DNA of 64,000 nt from Pegoplata infirma (GCA_963921195.1 OY992536.1:286211530-286275529); one strand, 5' to 3'. Numbered from the stretch's first letter, positions 45,542-58,207 are shown. The notes: generated by a model not told the origin, from the sequence alone. Program-made: numbers and translations.

Positions 45542-48349
45542 CCCGAAAAAAATTTCTGATATAATCATATGAAGGGCTTACTGCAAAAACTTGATAAGCA
45601 ACATTTTATTTGTTGGTGTTTTTTGCCTTCTACTGATGTTCCATTGGCAGATTTTCGGCAGAAGTCTTGCTTATGCCCTTTGTATAGACTGGTTCCATTT
45701 AAAATAGCACAGGCAATCAGCCGATGGTGGTTCAATTTGTCCAAAAATTAACATATCCGTTCTTCTGATTTTTATTGAATTTCGGTTTTTGTTATTTAGT
45801 CGAAATTGTGAATGGTTCGCGTTTTATCGCTGTTCAAAGTTGGTATTTTACAACAATTTTATGAGAAATACATAATGTTTAAATGATCGTATCTTTGGAA
45901 CGCATCATCCGATTATCACGAAATAAAGCGCAAAATAATGGTTATGTCCTGTACTTAAAACAGAATTTTGAAAAAGGATAGGATGCTTAGCAAAAAGGAT
46001 ATTGAAATTAAAAAAATGTCCTTGATTTGCAAATATCTCAAAATGCGTATCTTTAATTTTCCTTTATTTTTTTGCACATATAGCCCAAAATGTACTTAAC
46101 AACATATGCAAATCCCAAATTGGGGTGATAAGCGGTTTAATTGTAAACGCGGTTTCATGAAACGCCTTATTGATTTTTGTTAATAACTCTCGTTTACAAA
46201 TGAAAAACAATTTCTGCGCACTAACCGCGAATAATTTTTTTATATGTATTTTTGATCGCTAAACTCAAAAATTTCATTAAAACAACATTTCGCGAATACA
46301 TTTTTGTCAAATGAATTTTTTAGCGTTTTTTGGAGGTATTTTAACTATTTTGGTTATATCTTAAGTTCTGTTTATCTGATCTTCTCGCAATAAAAACCAA
46401 ACTAAAGATAATTAAATTTCCAACAAATCCTACATTCATTATTTTTTCATCAGTTCATATCTTTACGCGCAAATAATTTTTTTAGCGTTATTTGGAGGTA
46501 TTTTGACTATTTTTCTTATATCTTGAGTGCCGTTCATCTGATCTATTCGCAATAAGAACCAAATTAAAGACAATCAAATTTCCAACAAATCCTTCATTCA
46601 TTATTTTTATATCAGTTCATAACTTTACGCGCAATAGGCAAACAAGGAAAAACTATTTTTTATTAACAAAGCTCATTTTTTAAAAATTTTATAAACAGAA
46701 ATTGTAAAAAATTATCATTTTTTTTTTGTATTTTATCATGTATATTCATAAAATTTGTGATAACTTCGGAGTAAACCTATAGATTTTCATCAAATCAACT
46801 TAATTATATTTCTAAATGTTCAGGCTTTGCAGATAAATAAAAAGATGTAATTAATTGCAAAGATTTCTATTTCTTAAACTTTTTTTTAAATGATTTGTTA
46901 ATCAAAAAACTTATTTTAGTCATATGTTTGCCTATTGAACGGAAAGCTTTGAACTGATAAATGATGAATGTAGGATTTGTTGGAAATTTGATTGTCTTTA
47001 ATTTGATTCTTATTTCGGAAGGATCAGATAAACGTAACTCAAGATATAAGAAAAATTGTCAAAATACCTCCAAATAACGCTAAAAAATTTGTTTGCGCGT
47101 AAAGCTATGAACTGATGAAAAAATGATGAATGTAGGATTTGTTGGAAATTTGATTGTCTTTAGTTTGGTTTTTATTGCGAGAACATCAGATAAACAGAAC
47201 TTAAGATATAAGCAAAATAGTAAAAATACCTCAAAAAAACGCTAAAAAATTGATTAAACAAAAATGTATTCGCGAAATGTCGCTTTAATGAAATTTTTGA
47301 GTTTAGCGATCCAAAATACATACAAAAAAATTATTCGCGGTTTGTGCGCAGAAATTGTTTTTCATTTGTAAACAAGAATTATTAACAAAAATCAATAAGT
47401 CGTTTCATGTAACCACGTTTATAAACAAACCGCTTATCACCCCAATTTGGGATTTGCATATGTTGTTAAGTACATTTTGGGCTATATGTGCAAAAAAATA
47501 TAGGAAAATTAAAGATACGCATTTTGAGATATTTGCAAATTAAGGATATTTTTTTAAATTCAATATCCTTTTTGCAAAGCATCCTATCCTTTTTCAAAAT
47601 TCTGCTTTAAGTACAGGACATAACCATTATTTTGCGCTTTATTTCGTGGCAATCGGATGATGCGTTCCAAAGATATGATCATTTAAACATTGTGTATTTA
47701 TCATACAATTGTTGCAAAACACCAGCTTTGAACAGCGATAAAACGCGAACCATTCACAATTTTTACTAAATAACAAAAACCGAAATTCAACAAAAATCAG
47801 AAGAACGTACATACCAATTTTTAAGACAATTAAAATAGGAAAGGCCGAAAAAGTGTTTTTTTGTAGTCAAAAATTTTGGAATTCTTCTATAAGTATCTTG
47901 AGAATGAAAGTTCTGCGAAAGTTTTATTTTCTACATTACTTCAAAAGTTTTAAGGCAAAAACCACCATAAAATGAAATGTTGCTTATCGAATTTTTACAA
48001 TAAGCCCTTCATATATAATTTGATACAATCTTTTATGATTTAATATGCTTCCGTATAAATTTATATAAAATTATATCTATCATTTTGATACGGTTTATCC
48101 ACTTTATATGATTAGATATTGCTCCATATATGATTAGATTCGTATTTTGGTTTTGCTTATCAAATTGTATAAAAATAGATATTATACGATCAATTTGGTA
48201 TAATTAGATTTGACCAAATTCAGGATCAAATTGTATCAATTTTTATATTTTTTGATCTATAGTAATACAATTAGATATTATTTGATACAACCATTTTGTG
48301 GATCAAATTACATCTATTTAGTAATATTTGCATAATATTTTTACTAGGG
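45542..48349. mobile_element. 2.8-kb composite element with about 1.1-kb inverted arms
   Basis: Outer ends CCCGAAAAAAATTT and, reversed, CCCTAGTAAAAATATT, with TA outside (45540-45541 and 48350-48351). Inner arms: 45565-46650 mirrors 46925-48015, starting ATATGAAGGGCTTA and sharing AATAATGGTTATGTCCTGTA and TTTGGGCTATATGTGCAAAA (reversed at left). Each arm has two direct copies of a block of about 165 bp (TTTTTAGCGTTATTTGGAGG). The arms differ by a heterologous block (45623-45745 versus about 47820-47960). AT-rich GATATAATC-type sequence 48010-48349 lies outside the palindrome. No transposase found. Confidence 0.85.
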
Positions 48350-50785
48350 TATATTGATAATGAATAATTTTCTAAAGGAAATTCTATAGTTTTCGATATA
48401 TTGTTAACAGAAAATTTTCTATAGAAAATTCTATTGTTATCGATCTATCGATAACAAAAAATTTCCTTTAGAAAATTTTATAGTTATCAATGTATCGATA
48501 CCAAAAAATGATCTATAAAAAAATTCTGTAGCTATCGATATATCAATAATCTTCTCTTGAAAAAATTTTCTATAGAAAGTTCTATAGTTATCTATTTATC
48601 GATAAGAGACAAAATATATAGAAAATTCTATAGTTATCGATATATCAATAAGAGAAAAAAATTCGATAGTTATCGATATATCGATAACAGAACACTTTTT
48701 TATAAAAATTCTATAGTTATCGATAACATAAAATTTTCTATAAAAAATTCTATAGTTATTGATGTATCGTTAAAAGAACATTTTCTATAGTAAGTTCTAT
48801 AGTTATCGATAACAGAAAATTTTTAATAGAAAATTCTATAGTTATCGATATATTGATAACAGAACATTTTCTTTAGAAAATTCCATAGTTATCAATCTAT
48901 CGACAATTTTCAATATGCCGATAACAGAAAAAAATCTATAGAAAACTCTATAGTTATCTATATATCAATAAAAATAAATTTTCTATAGAAAATTCTATAG
49001 TCACCGAAAAAATGTAACAGAAAATGAGATGATATTTAAAAATGCTAGAGTTGACAAATTTTCAATTTTTCTGTCGCGATTTCTTTCTCGTGTGAACGCG
49101 CCCTTATGGATATATAGACAACTGCTGTCGATATATCGACAACAGAAAATTCTATGAGTATCGATATATCGATAACAGAAAATTCTATGAGTATCGATAA
49201 CAGAAAATTTTCTATAGAAATTTCTGTTGTTAACGATATATCTTTAACGGAAAATTTTCTCTAGAAAGTTTTATAGTTATCGATACATCGATAACAGGAA
49301 ATTTTCTTTAGAAAATTCTAAAGCTGTCGAAATATTATAAAAAATCTGTTCTATCGAAAACTCTGTAGTTATCGATCTATCGATAACGAACATAGCTATC
49401 GGTGTATCGATAATTTTCTATAGAAAATTCTATAGTTCGATATCAGAAAATTTTCTAAAGAAAATTCAATAGTTACCGTTATATCGAAAATGGAAAATTT
49501 ATTATAGAAAATTCTGTAGTTATCGATATATCCATAACAGAAAATTTTCAATAGAAAATCTAAAGTTATCGAAATATTGATAACAGAAAACTTTCTATAG
49601 AAAATTCTGCAGATAACGACAGCAGGAAATTCCATAGTTGTTGATATGTCTATTGCAGAAAATTTTATATAGAAAATGCATAGATATCGATAACAAATAT
49701 TTTCTATAGAAAAAATTCTTTAGTTATGGACAGCAGAAATTTCTGTTGTTATTGATGTATCGATAACAGAAAATTTTCTATTAAAAAATGTTACAGTCAT
49801 CGATATATCAAGAACATTAAGCGTTCTATAGAATATCGATAGTAGAACGACGATCTTTAGAAAATTCTAAAGTTATTAATATATAAATTTTCTATAAAAA
49901 TTTCTATTGTTATCAGTGTATCGATAACTGAAAATTTTCTATAGAAAATTCTATAGTTTTTGATATATCACTAACAGAAATTTTTTTATAAAAAATTCTG
50001 TAGTTATCGATTTTAAAATAACAGAAAACTTTCTATAGCAAATTTTGTAGTTATCGATAACAGAACATTTTCTGTAGACATTTTTATAGTCGATAACAAA
50101 ATTTTTTTATAGAAAATTCTCTGAATATTTAAAAGTTATAAATGTACCTATAGAAAAGAAAGTTTTCCATAAAAAACGCTATAGATATCGATATCGGAAA
50201 ATTTTCTATAGAAAATTCTTTGGTTACAAATAAATCGATAACAAAAAATATTCTAAAGAAAATAAATATTCTCTAATATATCAATGACAGAAAATTTGTA
50301 ATACAAAATTCTATAGTTATCGATATATCGATAACAGAAAATTATATTGTTCAATTATAGAAAATTTTATAGTTATCGACACATCAATATCATAAATCTT
50401 TAAGAAATTTTAAAGTTTTCAATAAAAAAAAATATTCTATAGAAAATTCTACAGTTATCGATAACAGAAAATTTTCTGTAGAGAATTCCATAGTTATTGT
50501 ATATCGATAACAGACAAATTATGTATTGAAAATTCAATAGTTTTCAATAAATTTAAATTTTTAAAGAAAATTCTGTAGTTATTGATTTATCGAAAACAGA
50601 AATTTTTCTATAGAAAATTCAATAGTTACCAATGTATCGATAACAGAAAATTTTATATCGAAAATTCTGTAGTTATCCATAACAGAAAATTCTGTAGTTA
50701 ACGATAACAGAAAATTCTGTAGTAATCGATAAATCGATAACAGAAAATTTTTTATAGAAAATTCATAGTTATCGATAACAAATAT
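48350..50785 (-). repeat. 47-bp TATCGATA satellite, block 8
   Basis: Minus orientation throughout: GATATATCGATAACAGAAAA, TTTTCTATAGAAAATTCTAT, AGTTATCGATA. The longest block without a large insertion apart from block 6. Confidence 0.94.
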
Positions 50786-50787
50786 TT

Positions 50788-51010
50788 ATACCCTACACCA
50801 CTCTGTGGTACAGGGTATAATGAGTTTGTAACTACCCAAAATATTGGTCCCAGACCTACCTTCACGTATACCGATCGACTCAGAATCACTTTTTGAGTCG
50901 ATTTAGCGATGTCCGTCCGTCCGATACCAAGTAAACCGGATCGGGATAGCAAGTAGACCAGATCGGAATATCAAGTAAACCAGATCGGGATACCAAGTGG
51001 ATCAGACCGG
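50788..51010 (+). mobile_element. mini-me-type element, partial
   Basis: TACCCTACACCACTCTGTGG, GTATAATGAGTTTGTAACTA, CCAAAATATTGGTCCCAGAC, GTCGATTTAGCGATGTCCGT. Directly after the GTCY seed a 22-bp tandem array begins. Confidence 0.78.
50923..51010 (+). repeat. 22-bp tandem array, 4 copies
   Basis: Units GATACCAAGTAAACCGGATC GG-type, four in a row with substitutions. Lies right after GTCCGTCCGTCC of a mini-me element. Confidence 0.9.
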
Positions 51011-51510
51011 CATAAAGACAATATGTGGACTCAACAAGCCTAAGCAGACCTTTACTGACAATTCCTTTATGAAGCCGAAGTTGTTAACTCTGCAATGTTT
51101 TTTTTTGTCTTCAATGCACAATCCCTTTAATGGGGAATTCCGTAATTTCTGGAAATTATATCCTGTTTTTATTGGGATAATGTCCAACATTTTTTCGGTT
51201 AAAGTCCCCACCAGCTTTATGAGTACTAAGAGTGAATTCATAATTCCCATAACGGAAATGTGAATAACGTCCATGGGGACTATGTCACGGTACCAGAGTC
51301 CACATATGTAGTAGAAATTTTTCTTTCACACTTTTCCCAATTCAAAACCATATATGAAAAATACTTATAAATGCCGCGGATTTCAGAACCAATATCAGAC
51401 ATTCTTAAGTACTCCTACCCTCTGCGAATGCTTAATAACATTAGAGGAGTAGACAACACTCCTCAGGTTATGTTAGAGGTATTGGAGTCAAAGACTCCTT
51501 ACATTGACCG
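51011..51510. other. non-coding stretch, probably retrotransposon 3' sequence
   Basis: Includes a small inverted pair (ATATGTGGACTC near 51024, GAGTCCACATAT near 51296). No clear domain. Confidence 0.35.
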
Positions 51511-52120
51511 CTTGGTCCTTAGTGAAAGACTCCTCACATTGACCGCTTGGTCCATAGCAAAACCACATAATTCCTCAACGACGCTGCTAAAACGAGTTAG
51601 TCGACTTTCAATATCGTTTCCAAGCTCTCGAAGGCAAGTCTGCCGAATATGTGCATGCGGGTTCTGGCCAAAGCAGGACAGTGTCAAATAATATGGTCAA
51701 CCGTTTCCTCAGTATTAGGTTGATCGCACCAGCTGCCATATAAAATAAGATTAATTTTTTTTTCTATGATAACCTATTAGGCCCGGTAATCACTCCAGTA
51801 AGAGTACGGCAGTTCCTTCTTGTATGTGAAAGTAAATAGTTAGTTTTCTTTAGATTGTAGCCGGTTCCAGTCCCCAAGTTGCGCCATATATTTTCTTGTA
51901 TGCTTAGAAAGCGTTGTATGCTTTCTTGATCCTCTAATCCGTGCTTTGCTTCTTTCATATACTGTCTAAAATGATTCCCAAAAATTTTGATGGGTTGACA
52001 AAGCAATTGTGACTCACAAGGAAGGTCTTTCACAGGGCTCCCACCGATTATCCTGAAACTTGCGTATAGGAAAGAGGGGGCAACATAAAAGTCACCTGTT
52101 TCTTTTAGCAACCCGATCTC
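51511..52120 (-). pseudogene. C-terminal ORF2 region of an RNase H-type non-LTR element
   Basis: Minus frames give TNYLLSHTRRNCRTLTGVIT, then SWCDQPNTEETVDHII, a stop, and HCPALARTRMHIFGRLAFES. The (L)SxxRxxCRxLxGxITG block and the CxxxxxTxExxxHxxxxCPALxxxR tail are the post-RNase H C-terminus seen also at 9720-10100 and 7412-7540. RNase H itself is not recognised upstream (52120 onwards). In-frame stops and a frame change make it a pseudogene. Confidence 0.82.
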
Positions 52121-52129
52121 ACATTTAGC

Positions 52130-52410
52130 GGGAGGGGAAAAAACGGGATTATTTTGTTTTTTGGGGGATTTTTCCTATTTCTTCTTAACAAACTATGTGA
52201 ACATTTAATACAGATCAAATGGTTTTTTTAAGGGCCAATCCATTGGAGTATCGGTCGTGTTCGAATTCGGAACCCCAAAATCATATATAATAATCTCTAT
52301 TAAAATTAAGCTGCCCCGTGTTTTTGCGTTTGGCGAAATTCTTGCTAGTTCGGATTTTATACGGATTTTCCCCAGAGCCCATAATTTTTCATAAGGTGGC
52401 AACCAATTTT
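52130..52410. mobile_element. diverged relative of the 32-kb PIF/Harbinger-like MITE, no TIRs
   Basis: TTTCTTCTTAACAAACTATG, ATCTCTATTAAAATTAAGCT, GAAATTCTTGCTAGTTCGGA and TTTTTCATAAGGTGGCAACC parallel 32250-32550 in order. Confidence 0.65.
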
Positions 52411-52411
52411 T

Positions 52412-53037
52412 ATACCTTCCTCTAGTGATAAATGGTATATATAAGTTTGTCATTCCGTTTGTATCACCTCGAAATATTGGTCTAGGTCCCTATAAGGTAT
52501 ATATATTCATGATCCTTGATCGATTTTAAGACGATCTAGTGATGTCCGTCCGTCTGTTTGAAAACACGCTACTTTTGAAAGACTTTACGGAGGCTCCTGA
52601 AGTTTGGCATCTATGTTGGGCATTTACCTGGTCAGCTTGGTATTGCAATACAGGGAAATCGGTCCAGTGGTTCAAAAGTTATGAGCAAAAGACTTAATTT
52701 CGGCACGGGGTTTTCGTGAATTTACGAGATAAAAAACACTTTCGAAAGGCAATTCTAAGGATGCTGAAGCTTGGCATATATATTTGTCGTCCCCTGTCTT
52801 AGTATGTATTATATTTCAGCCAAATCGGTTCAGTGGTTCAAATGTTATTAGCAAAATCGTGAACTTCAGATTAGTTTTACCTTAAATTCCGGTGTTGAAA
52901 ATTAGTAATTTTTTTTTTAAATTACTAAAAAAAAGTTTTTTTACATAAAATAAAATATTTCTAATCAAAATTGTCATTTTTTCACGTAAGGTATCATATA
53001 TTCGGCCAAGTCGAATTTCATTTTTCTTCTTGTTAAA
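52412..53037 (+). mobile_element. mini-me-type element, nearly complete
   Basis: Begins TATACCTTCCTCTAGTGATA, then AAGTTTGTCATTCCGTTTGT, CCTCGAAATATTGGTCTAGG, GTATATATATTCATGATCC, GATGTCCGTCCGTCTG, GTCCAGTGGTTCAAAAGTTA, and ends with TTCGGCCAAGTCGAATTTCA and a CTTCTTGTT tail. The hairpin plus CTTGTT end is what I expect for Helitron-like (Helentron-type) non-autonomous elements, to which mini-me-like repeats have been related. Confidence 0.87.
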
Positions 53038-55838
53038 TTTCAGAATGGGAAGCTAAAAAAAAAACAAGTAACTTTTATTTTTCTCCCTTCATTCCAATAT
53101 TCAAGTGTGGGTGTCCTGTGAAACATCTTCCTTGTCAGTTTATCCCGTCAAATTAATTTTTAACACCATTTGGTGTTAAGTTTAATCAAAGAAATAACTT
53201 TTTCCTTTAACCAATATATTCATTCTGCATACATTTTATTATTTAATGCGTTAATTCATTTCTATCAATTCACACTCACACTCTCTGGAAACATTCAACC
53301 ATCCTTACTCTACATTCGATTTGGTAGTAAGGATAAGTGGTTATAAAAAGGGTCCTGGAGACCATTTTTTTAATTTTCCTTTTTTTTATAAATTCTGATT
53401 TAAAATCCAAGAGTTCCTCCATACATAAATTTGTGAATTTTTTTTTTTTAATACAATATCTACATAATATTATTGTTCTTTGCTGGTTTTATAATAAAAA
53501 AAGAATGTTGCCAGTTTTTTTTGGTTGGTTGTATGTTTTTTCCTTAACTTTAGTCTTCATATGTTGACATTTGACAATGACGACATTTGTGCATGAAATA
53601 TTCAACCTATTTGACTGCGAATTAATGTTGAATTCATGTATTTTTCATTTTCATTCTCTCGACTCTTTGCAACAACATCTTTTGTCTGTCTGTCCTTTTA
53701 ACATCTTGTATGTTTGTTTTTTAATTTTTTTTTACAAAAAATTTCAATATGAGGGGTTTTCTTCATTTTGTAGTGTTGCCTTTTGCTGCTGCTGCTGTTA
53801 TTTTTTGATTGTTGATGTGATGTGGGAAATGTCACTTTTTGACAGTTACTAGCTTCTGCAATGGCAATACAAGTGTATTTTTATAAATATTTAATTTGTT
53901 TGTTTAGTATTTCATGTTTTTTCATTTCATTTTCCTTCGTTTTGTTTATTTAGAGCATGATGATGATGATGATTATCTTGGAAATAATTTAAAGAGGGGT
54001 TGCATTTATACAAATATTATTTTAATAAAATATGGCAACCATGTGTCATAATTAATAATATTTAAAATTTATAATATGAATTTAATTGTTTGAATAAAAG
54101 TTCAATTTAAATTCTTTTTTAAAATTTATCGACAAGAATTTGTTATTGTTTAATTTACAACTTTAACAAAAATTTTGACACCTTAAGAAATATTTGAAAA
54201 AAAAAAAAAAACGAAAGAATGATATAAAAATTATATTTATTTAACAAACGCATTATTTTTTTTTTAATGGCTGGCGCCAAAGTTTTGAAAAATTATTTCC
54301 TGAATTTTATTATTGTATACGTAAAATTTACTTTTTGTGGTGTATGTACTTTCAATACATGGTCGGTCGTCTCTCTATCGTTTGTAATAAACAGTTTTAT
54401 AAATTATTGCCAACATTGGCGATTTGTTTAGATATTGAAGTTTCATTCATTCAATGTTGCCATATTTCAATGAAATAGTGAACACACACATAGACATAGA
54501 CACTCACTAATACCAAAACCACACATACAAAATGATTAAGTATGTGTTATATTATATGAAACATAAATTGATATGTTACTCACTTATTGTTAGTTTGTTA
54601 TTTGTAAAACAAAATAAAATATTTTGTTTTAAAAGATTTATTGAAGTATTGAATATCTTAATGTTATAATTGAAATATGCATTTGAAATATTTAACATAT
54701 TAATTGATTAAGAAATATTAGATTTTAGCATAAAATAAATCTCTTAAACTTTAACTTAAATGAAATTTTGACTGATAACACAGTGATACAAAATCGAACT
54801 TTCCAAATTGGAATGGATTGAAACCAAAAGCAAAAGAAAGTTGACATTTTCCATAACAACACAGTCAAGGTATTTTTTGTTTAGTGCTAGTTTTTATTAA
54901 AGCATTTAACTTGTTTTGTATACTAAATATGTCCTACTTAGGGGACCCTGGTGGTGCCCTTATTGAACATGTGGGGTCCAGCAGCCAAACTTTAGCTCGA
55001 AATTACCTTAGCTACAACCTGTATTTCGTGCAATCGGTGCAGCATTTACTGAATGGCCGAATTATTAATAATAAACCACTGTTCACCGTTGCGTATGATT
55101 GATATTTAAAGGCAATTGGAAAATTAAGTATACGCCTCTTATACAGTTTTCAAGAAATTTTTATTGTAACAATAGTTCACCAACTTCTAAATATTTAATT
55201 TGCACTTTTTTAATTGTTTGAATATTTCAAATATTTTCTTAATTTTCCTAAATTTTGCTGAACTGTGCTGTTTTCAGCAAACCCCTTTCAACCCTCACTT
55301 GATCATTGCATCGGAATGTCGAAATATCGGTAAAGCCTTTGACGACCATACATTTTCGGCTGAAGCGATTTTAATTTTATTTACATTTTTGTGATCTTTG
55401 ACCAAATAGTAGTTATTTAAAAAAAAATGGACCCCTAACACCCGTCCTTCCCCCTTATTATTCTTGGGGAAAAATTTGCAATATGACAATAACGCAGTCC
55501 TGGCTGAAAAATTTTCTAACCGTTGTGATTTTTCATATGTTCAACTCAATAATAGTTATTCTTCAAGAATATGGAGCTCTAAACCGCCTTTCTGCCCCTT
55601 ATTTCTCGCGATAAATAAAGGTCTTTTTGTCCCTAAAATAAAGATTTTTATTTCACAAACTTTGAGGACTTACAGTGAGTAAGCGGATGCAGTTAGAGAC
55701 TTTCTGAGGACTAGACTTTTGTTGCCCTAAGTCTACTCTACACTTCATCTTTTTGCACATTTACCATATCTTTTACCAGAACAAAAATACTCACCAAAAA
55801 CCCTCTGGTTAATATAATTGCTTGTGGTCGTTAAAGGG
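53038..55838. other. unique-looking intergenic or intronic sequence
   Basis: No gene supported. GTTGACATTTGACAATGACG near 53564, CTGCTGCTGCTG near 53787 and ATGATGATGATGATTA near 53959 are simple-sequence patches. 54930-55100 is slightly more GC-rich (GGGGACCCTGGTGGTGCCCT) with a 72-residue frame that I do not recognise. Confidence 0.45.
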
Positions 55839-55846
55839 TTAAGAAC

Positions 55847-56303
55847 TAGAGATGGACGCTGGTCACGTGATTTGCGTGATTCACGTGAATCACGCGTGAA
55901 TCACGCGTGAGTGTGAGTGATTTTCATTTCAATCACGTGATTGTGAGTTGAAAAAAAATCTGAGTGAGTGATTAGTGAGTGAGTCATTTATTTTTTGCGT
56001 GAGTTTGCGTGATTAGATTTATTGATTTGCCCATTTTTTTTTAATTTTTTGTAAAAAAAATTTTTTTTGGATTTTTTTTTCTTTTTGGTAAGAAAATTTT
56101 ATTGCGAGAGTAGATTTTGCGTGACTCACGCGTGAGCGTGATTGAATCTGGCGTGAGTCACGCGTGAGCGTGAGTAAGTTTTTTATTACTCACGTGAATG
56201 TGAGTGAGCGTGAGTAAAAAAAAAAATTGCGTGAGTGATTCGATTATTTTTTGCGTGAGCGTGAGTGAGTGTGAGTCAAAATCCACTCACGCGCCCATCT
56301 CTA
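55847..56303 (+). mobile_element. hAT MITE (GTGAGT family), complete, 8-bp TSD
   Basis: Left end TAGAGATGGACGC, right end in reverse complement TAGAGATGGGCGC. 8-bp TSD TTAAGAAC at 55839-55846 and 56304-56311, exact. The interior is almost entirely GTGAGT, TCACG and CGCGTGAG words. The TIR fits the hAT YARNG start. Inserted next to a mini-me relic (56312-56430). No transposase. Confidence 0.95.
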
Positions 56304-56311
56304 TTAAGAAC

Positions 56312-56430
56312 CACATAAAATGTATATGTATTTGATTTTTGATCGAATCTAAGACATTTTAACAATTTCCGTCTGTTTGTGGATAATACGATGTAGTTCA
56401 AACCAAAAGAGCTGAAATAACACGAATACG
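56312..56430 (+). mobile_element. mini-me relic
   Basis: CATAAAATGTATATGTATTT, GATCGAATCTAAGACATTTT, TTTCCGTCTGTTTG and ACGATGTAGTTCAAACC follow the mini-me order with decay. Confidence 0.6.
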
Positions 56431-56439
56431 TCTTCTGTA

Positions 56440-56628
56440 AAAAAAAAAACATAACTAAATTTTAGGAAAAAATTTCTTAGCAAATTGTTCATGAATTTTC
56501 CTAAAATGTAGGTAAATTCAACTTAAAAATTGGTAAATTTCCTAACTATAAAGAAAAAAATGAAGTTCATATACTTATAAATACTTCATAGTTTTCTTAA
56601 AATGGAATTCTTTAACATAAATAAAAAA
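56440..56628 (+). mobile_element. partial MITE related to 12930-13083
   Basis: ACATAACTAAATTTTAGG, CCTAACTATAAAGAAAAAA, ATACTTCATAGTTTTCTTAA. Inverted relative to the 13-kb copy. Termini not found. Confidence 0.55.
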
Positions 56629-56636
56629 TTCTTATT

Positions 56637-57284
56637 CACAGAAAAAACCTTGTGAAATTATTAGTTAAGTCTCGAAATCCCATTTTACCAATTTATGACC
56701 GTTTTCTTGTTTTTTAACAAAAATTTTTTTTATTGAAATTTACAATATTTTTTTGTAATTTTACAATTTTTTCTTTTGTAATTTTACAAATTTTCAAGAT
56801 AACTTTACAAAAAATCTAGTAAATTCAGAAAAACTCCTTGTAAAAAAAGCTTGAAAATTAAAAAAACTAAAAATTTTTACAATCAAAAAAATAACTTGTA
56901 AAATTACAAGAAAAGTTTGTAACTATTTGACAAGAATTCAATGTTATTTTTCAAGCCTTTTACCAATAATTTTGTAATTTTACAAGCTTTTTACCAAAAA
57001 AATTGTAAATTTACAATTTTTTTGACGCGATAAAACTTACAAGGAGGTTTCGTCACTTTACTAAATTTATTGCTACCTCCTATTTGACGAGAATTCCTAG
57101 TAAAAATTACGAGCTTTTTTGTAATTTTACAAGATTTTTACTAATAAATTTGAAAATTTACAACTTTTTTGACGAAATAAAACTTACAAGGAATACTTGT
57201 AAATATACTAGATTTTTTTAAAAATTAAATTTCGATCGAAAATTATTATATTAGTAATTTGACAAGGTTTTGTTTTTTTGAGTG
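56637..57284. mobile_element. CCTTGTCAAATTAC-type MITE
   Basis: Left CACAGAAAAAACCTTGTGAA, right AATTTGACAAGGTTTTGTTT then TTTTGAGTG. Interior as in 14061 and 17773 copies. TA not preserved outside. The next element starts 6 bases to the right. Confidence 0.75.
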
Positions 57285-58171
57285 TTCCACACTGAAAAAA
57301 ATGACTATACTGAAATTAAATAAATGCTGTTATTAATTTAAGTAACCATTTTTTTTGAATTTACTTCAACTTATCTTAATATAAGGTGGTTTTACTTAAA
57401 ACAAAGAAAATAAACTTGAATATAGTACATGCAAATACTTAAAAAAGCACAAGAGTTTTCCTTAATTTGTTTTTTTTTAAATTAAATTAAATATTCTTTA
57501 CATTTATGGCGAATTGATTGCATTTAAGAAAAAAAGCCTTTATTAAAAAATTTTGTTTTACTTAAAAGAAAAAAATTTCGAGAGGCCGTCCATCACATAC
57601 ATGGCGTCGGCAGCTGGAAAGTGAAGCCATCAGAGCTAATAAATCTTGGAACGAGCTTAAGCACTTACACTGATAGAAAAACGATTCATATCACTAATGA
57701 ATGGAATTCATTATCGTTGGTTCATTGCAACAATGAAATTTTTCATATGCTGAGTGAAATTTCATACATATTGTGCAAGATATTCATTAATTTTGATTCA
57801 TTAGATTTCGTAGTTTCATTAAAAAATTTCATTAAGTTTTGTTTAGAAAATTTTCTGTTTTTTGACACTTGTCGTGTCGCGTCTGTTTAGTCTGTTAGTT
57901 TACGCGCGCAAAAAACAGCTGATCAGAGCGTGATTTTTTTCTAAGATTTTTTTACGAAATTTAAAATGAAATGTTGTTGATTAATTATAAGTAGTAGTAT
58001 TTATTAAACTCACGTTGTTTTAAATTATTTCGGGGTAAACGTTATAGTAAAATTGTGTGTGAGAAAACTGAGTGAAATCTATAGATAAAATAAAAAATAT
58101 GTGAAAGTGTTTTTTAACTTGGTTATTTTGTGATTTTTTCAGATTTTTTTACGAAATTTTAAATAAAAACT

Positions 58172-58174
58172 AAA

Positions 58175-58207
<33 letters not shown>

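Noticed and set aside
25119..50785. TATCGATA octamers as individual promoter elements
   Set aside because: They are part of a tandem satellite and no gene lies next to them.
53571..53852. 93-residue plus frame with Cys run as a gene
   Set aside because: Frame is T-rich with a CTG repeat; no domain, no start context.
54884..55102. 72-residue frame with a GDPGGAL segment as host exon
   Set aside because: No recognisable domain or splice-site context; left as unknown.
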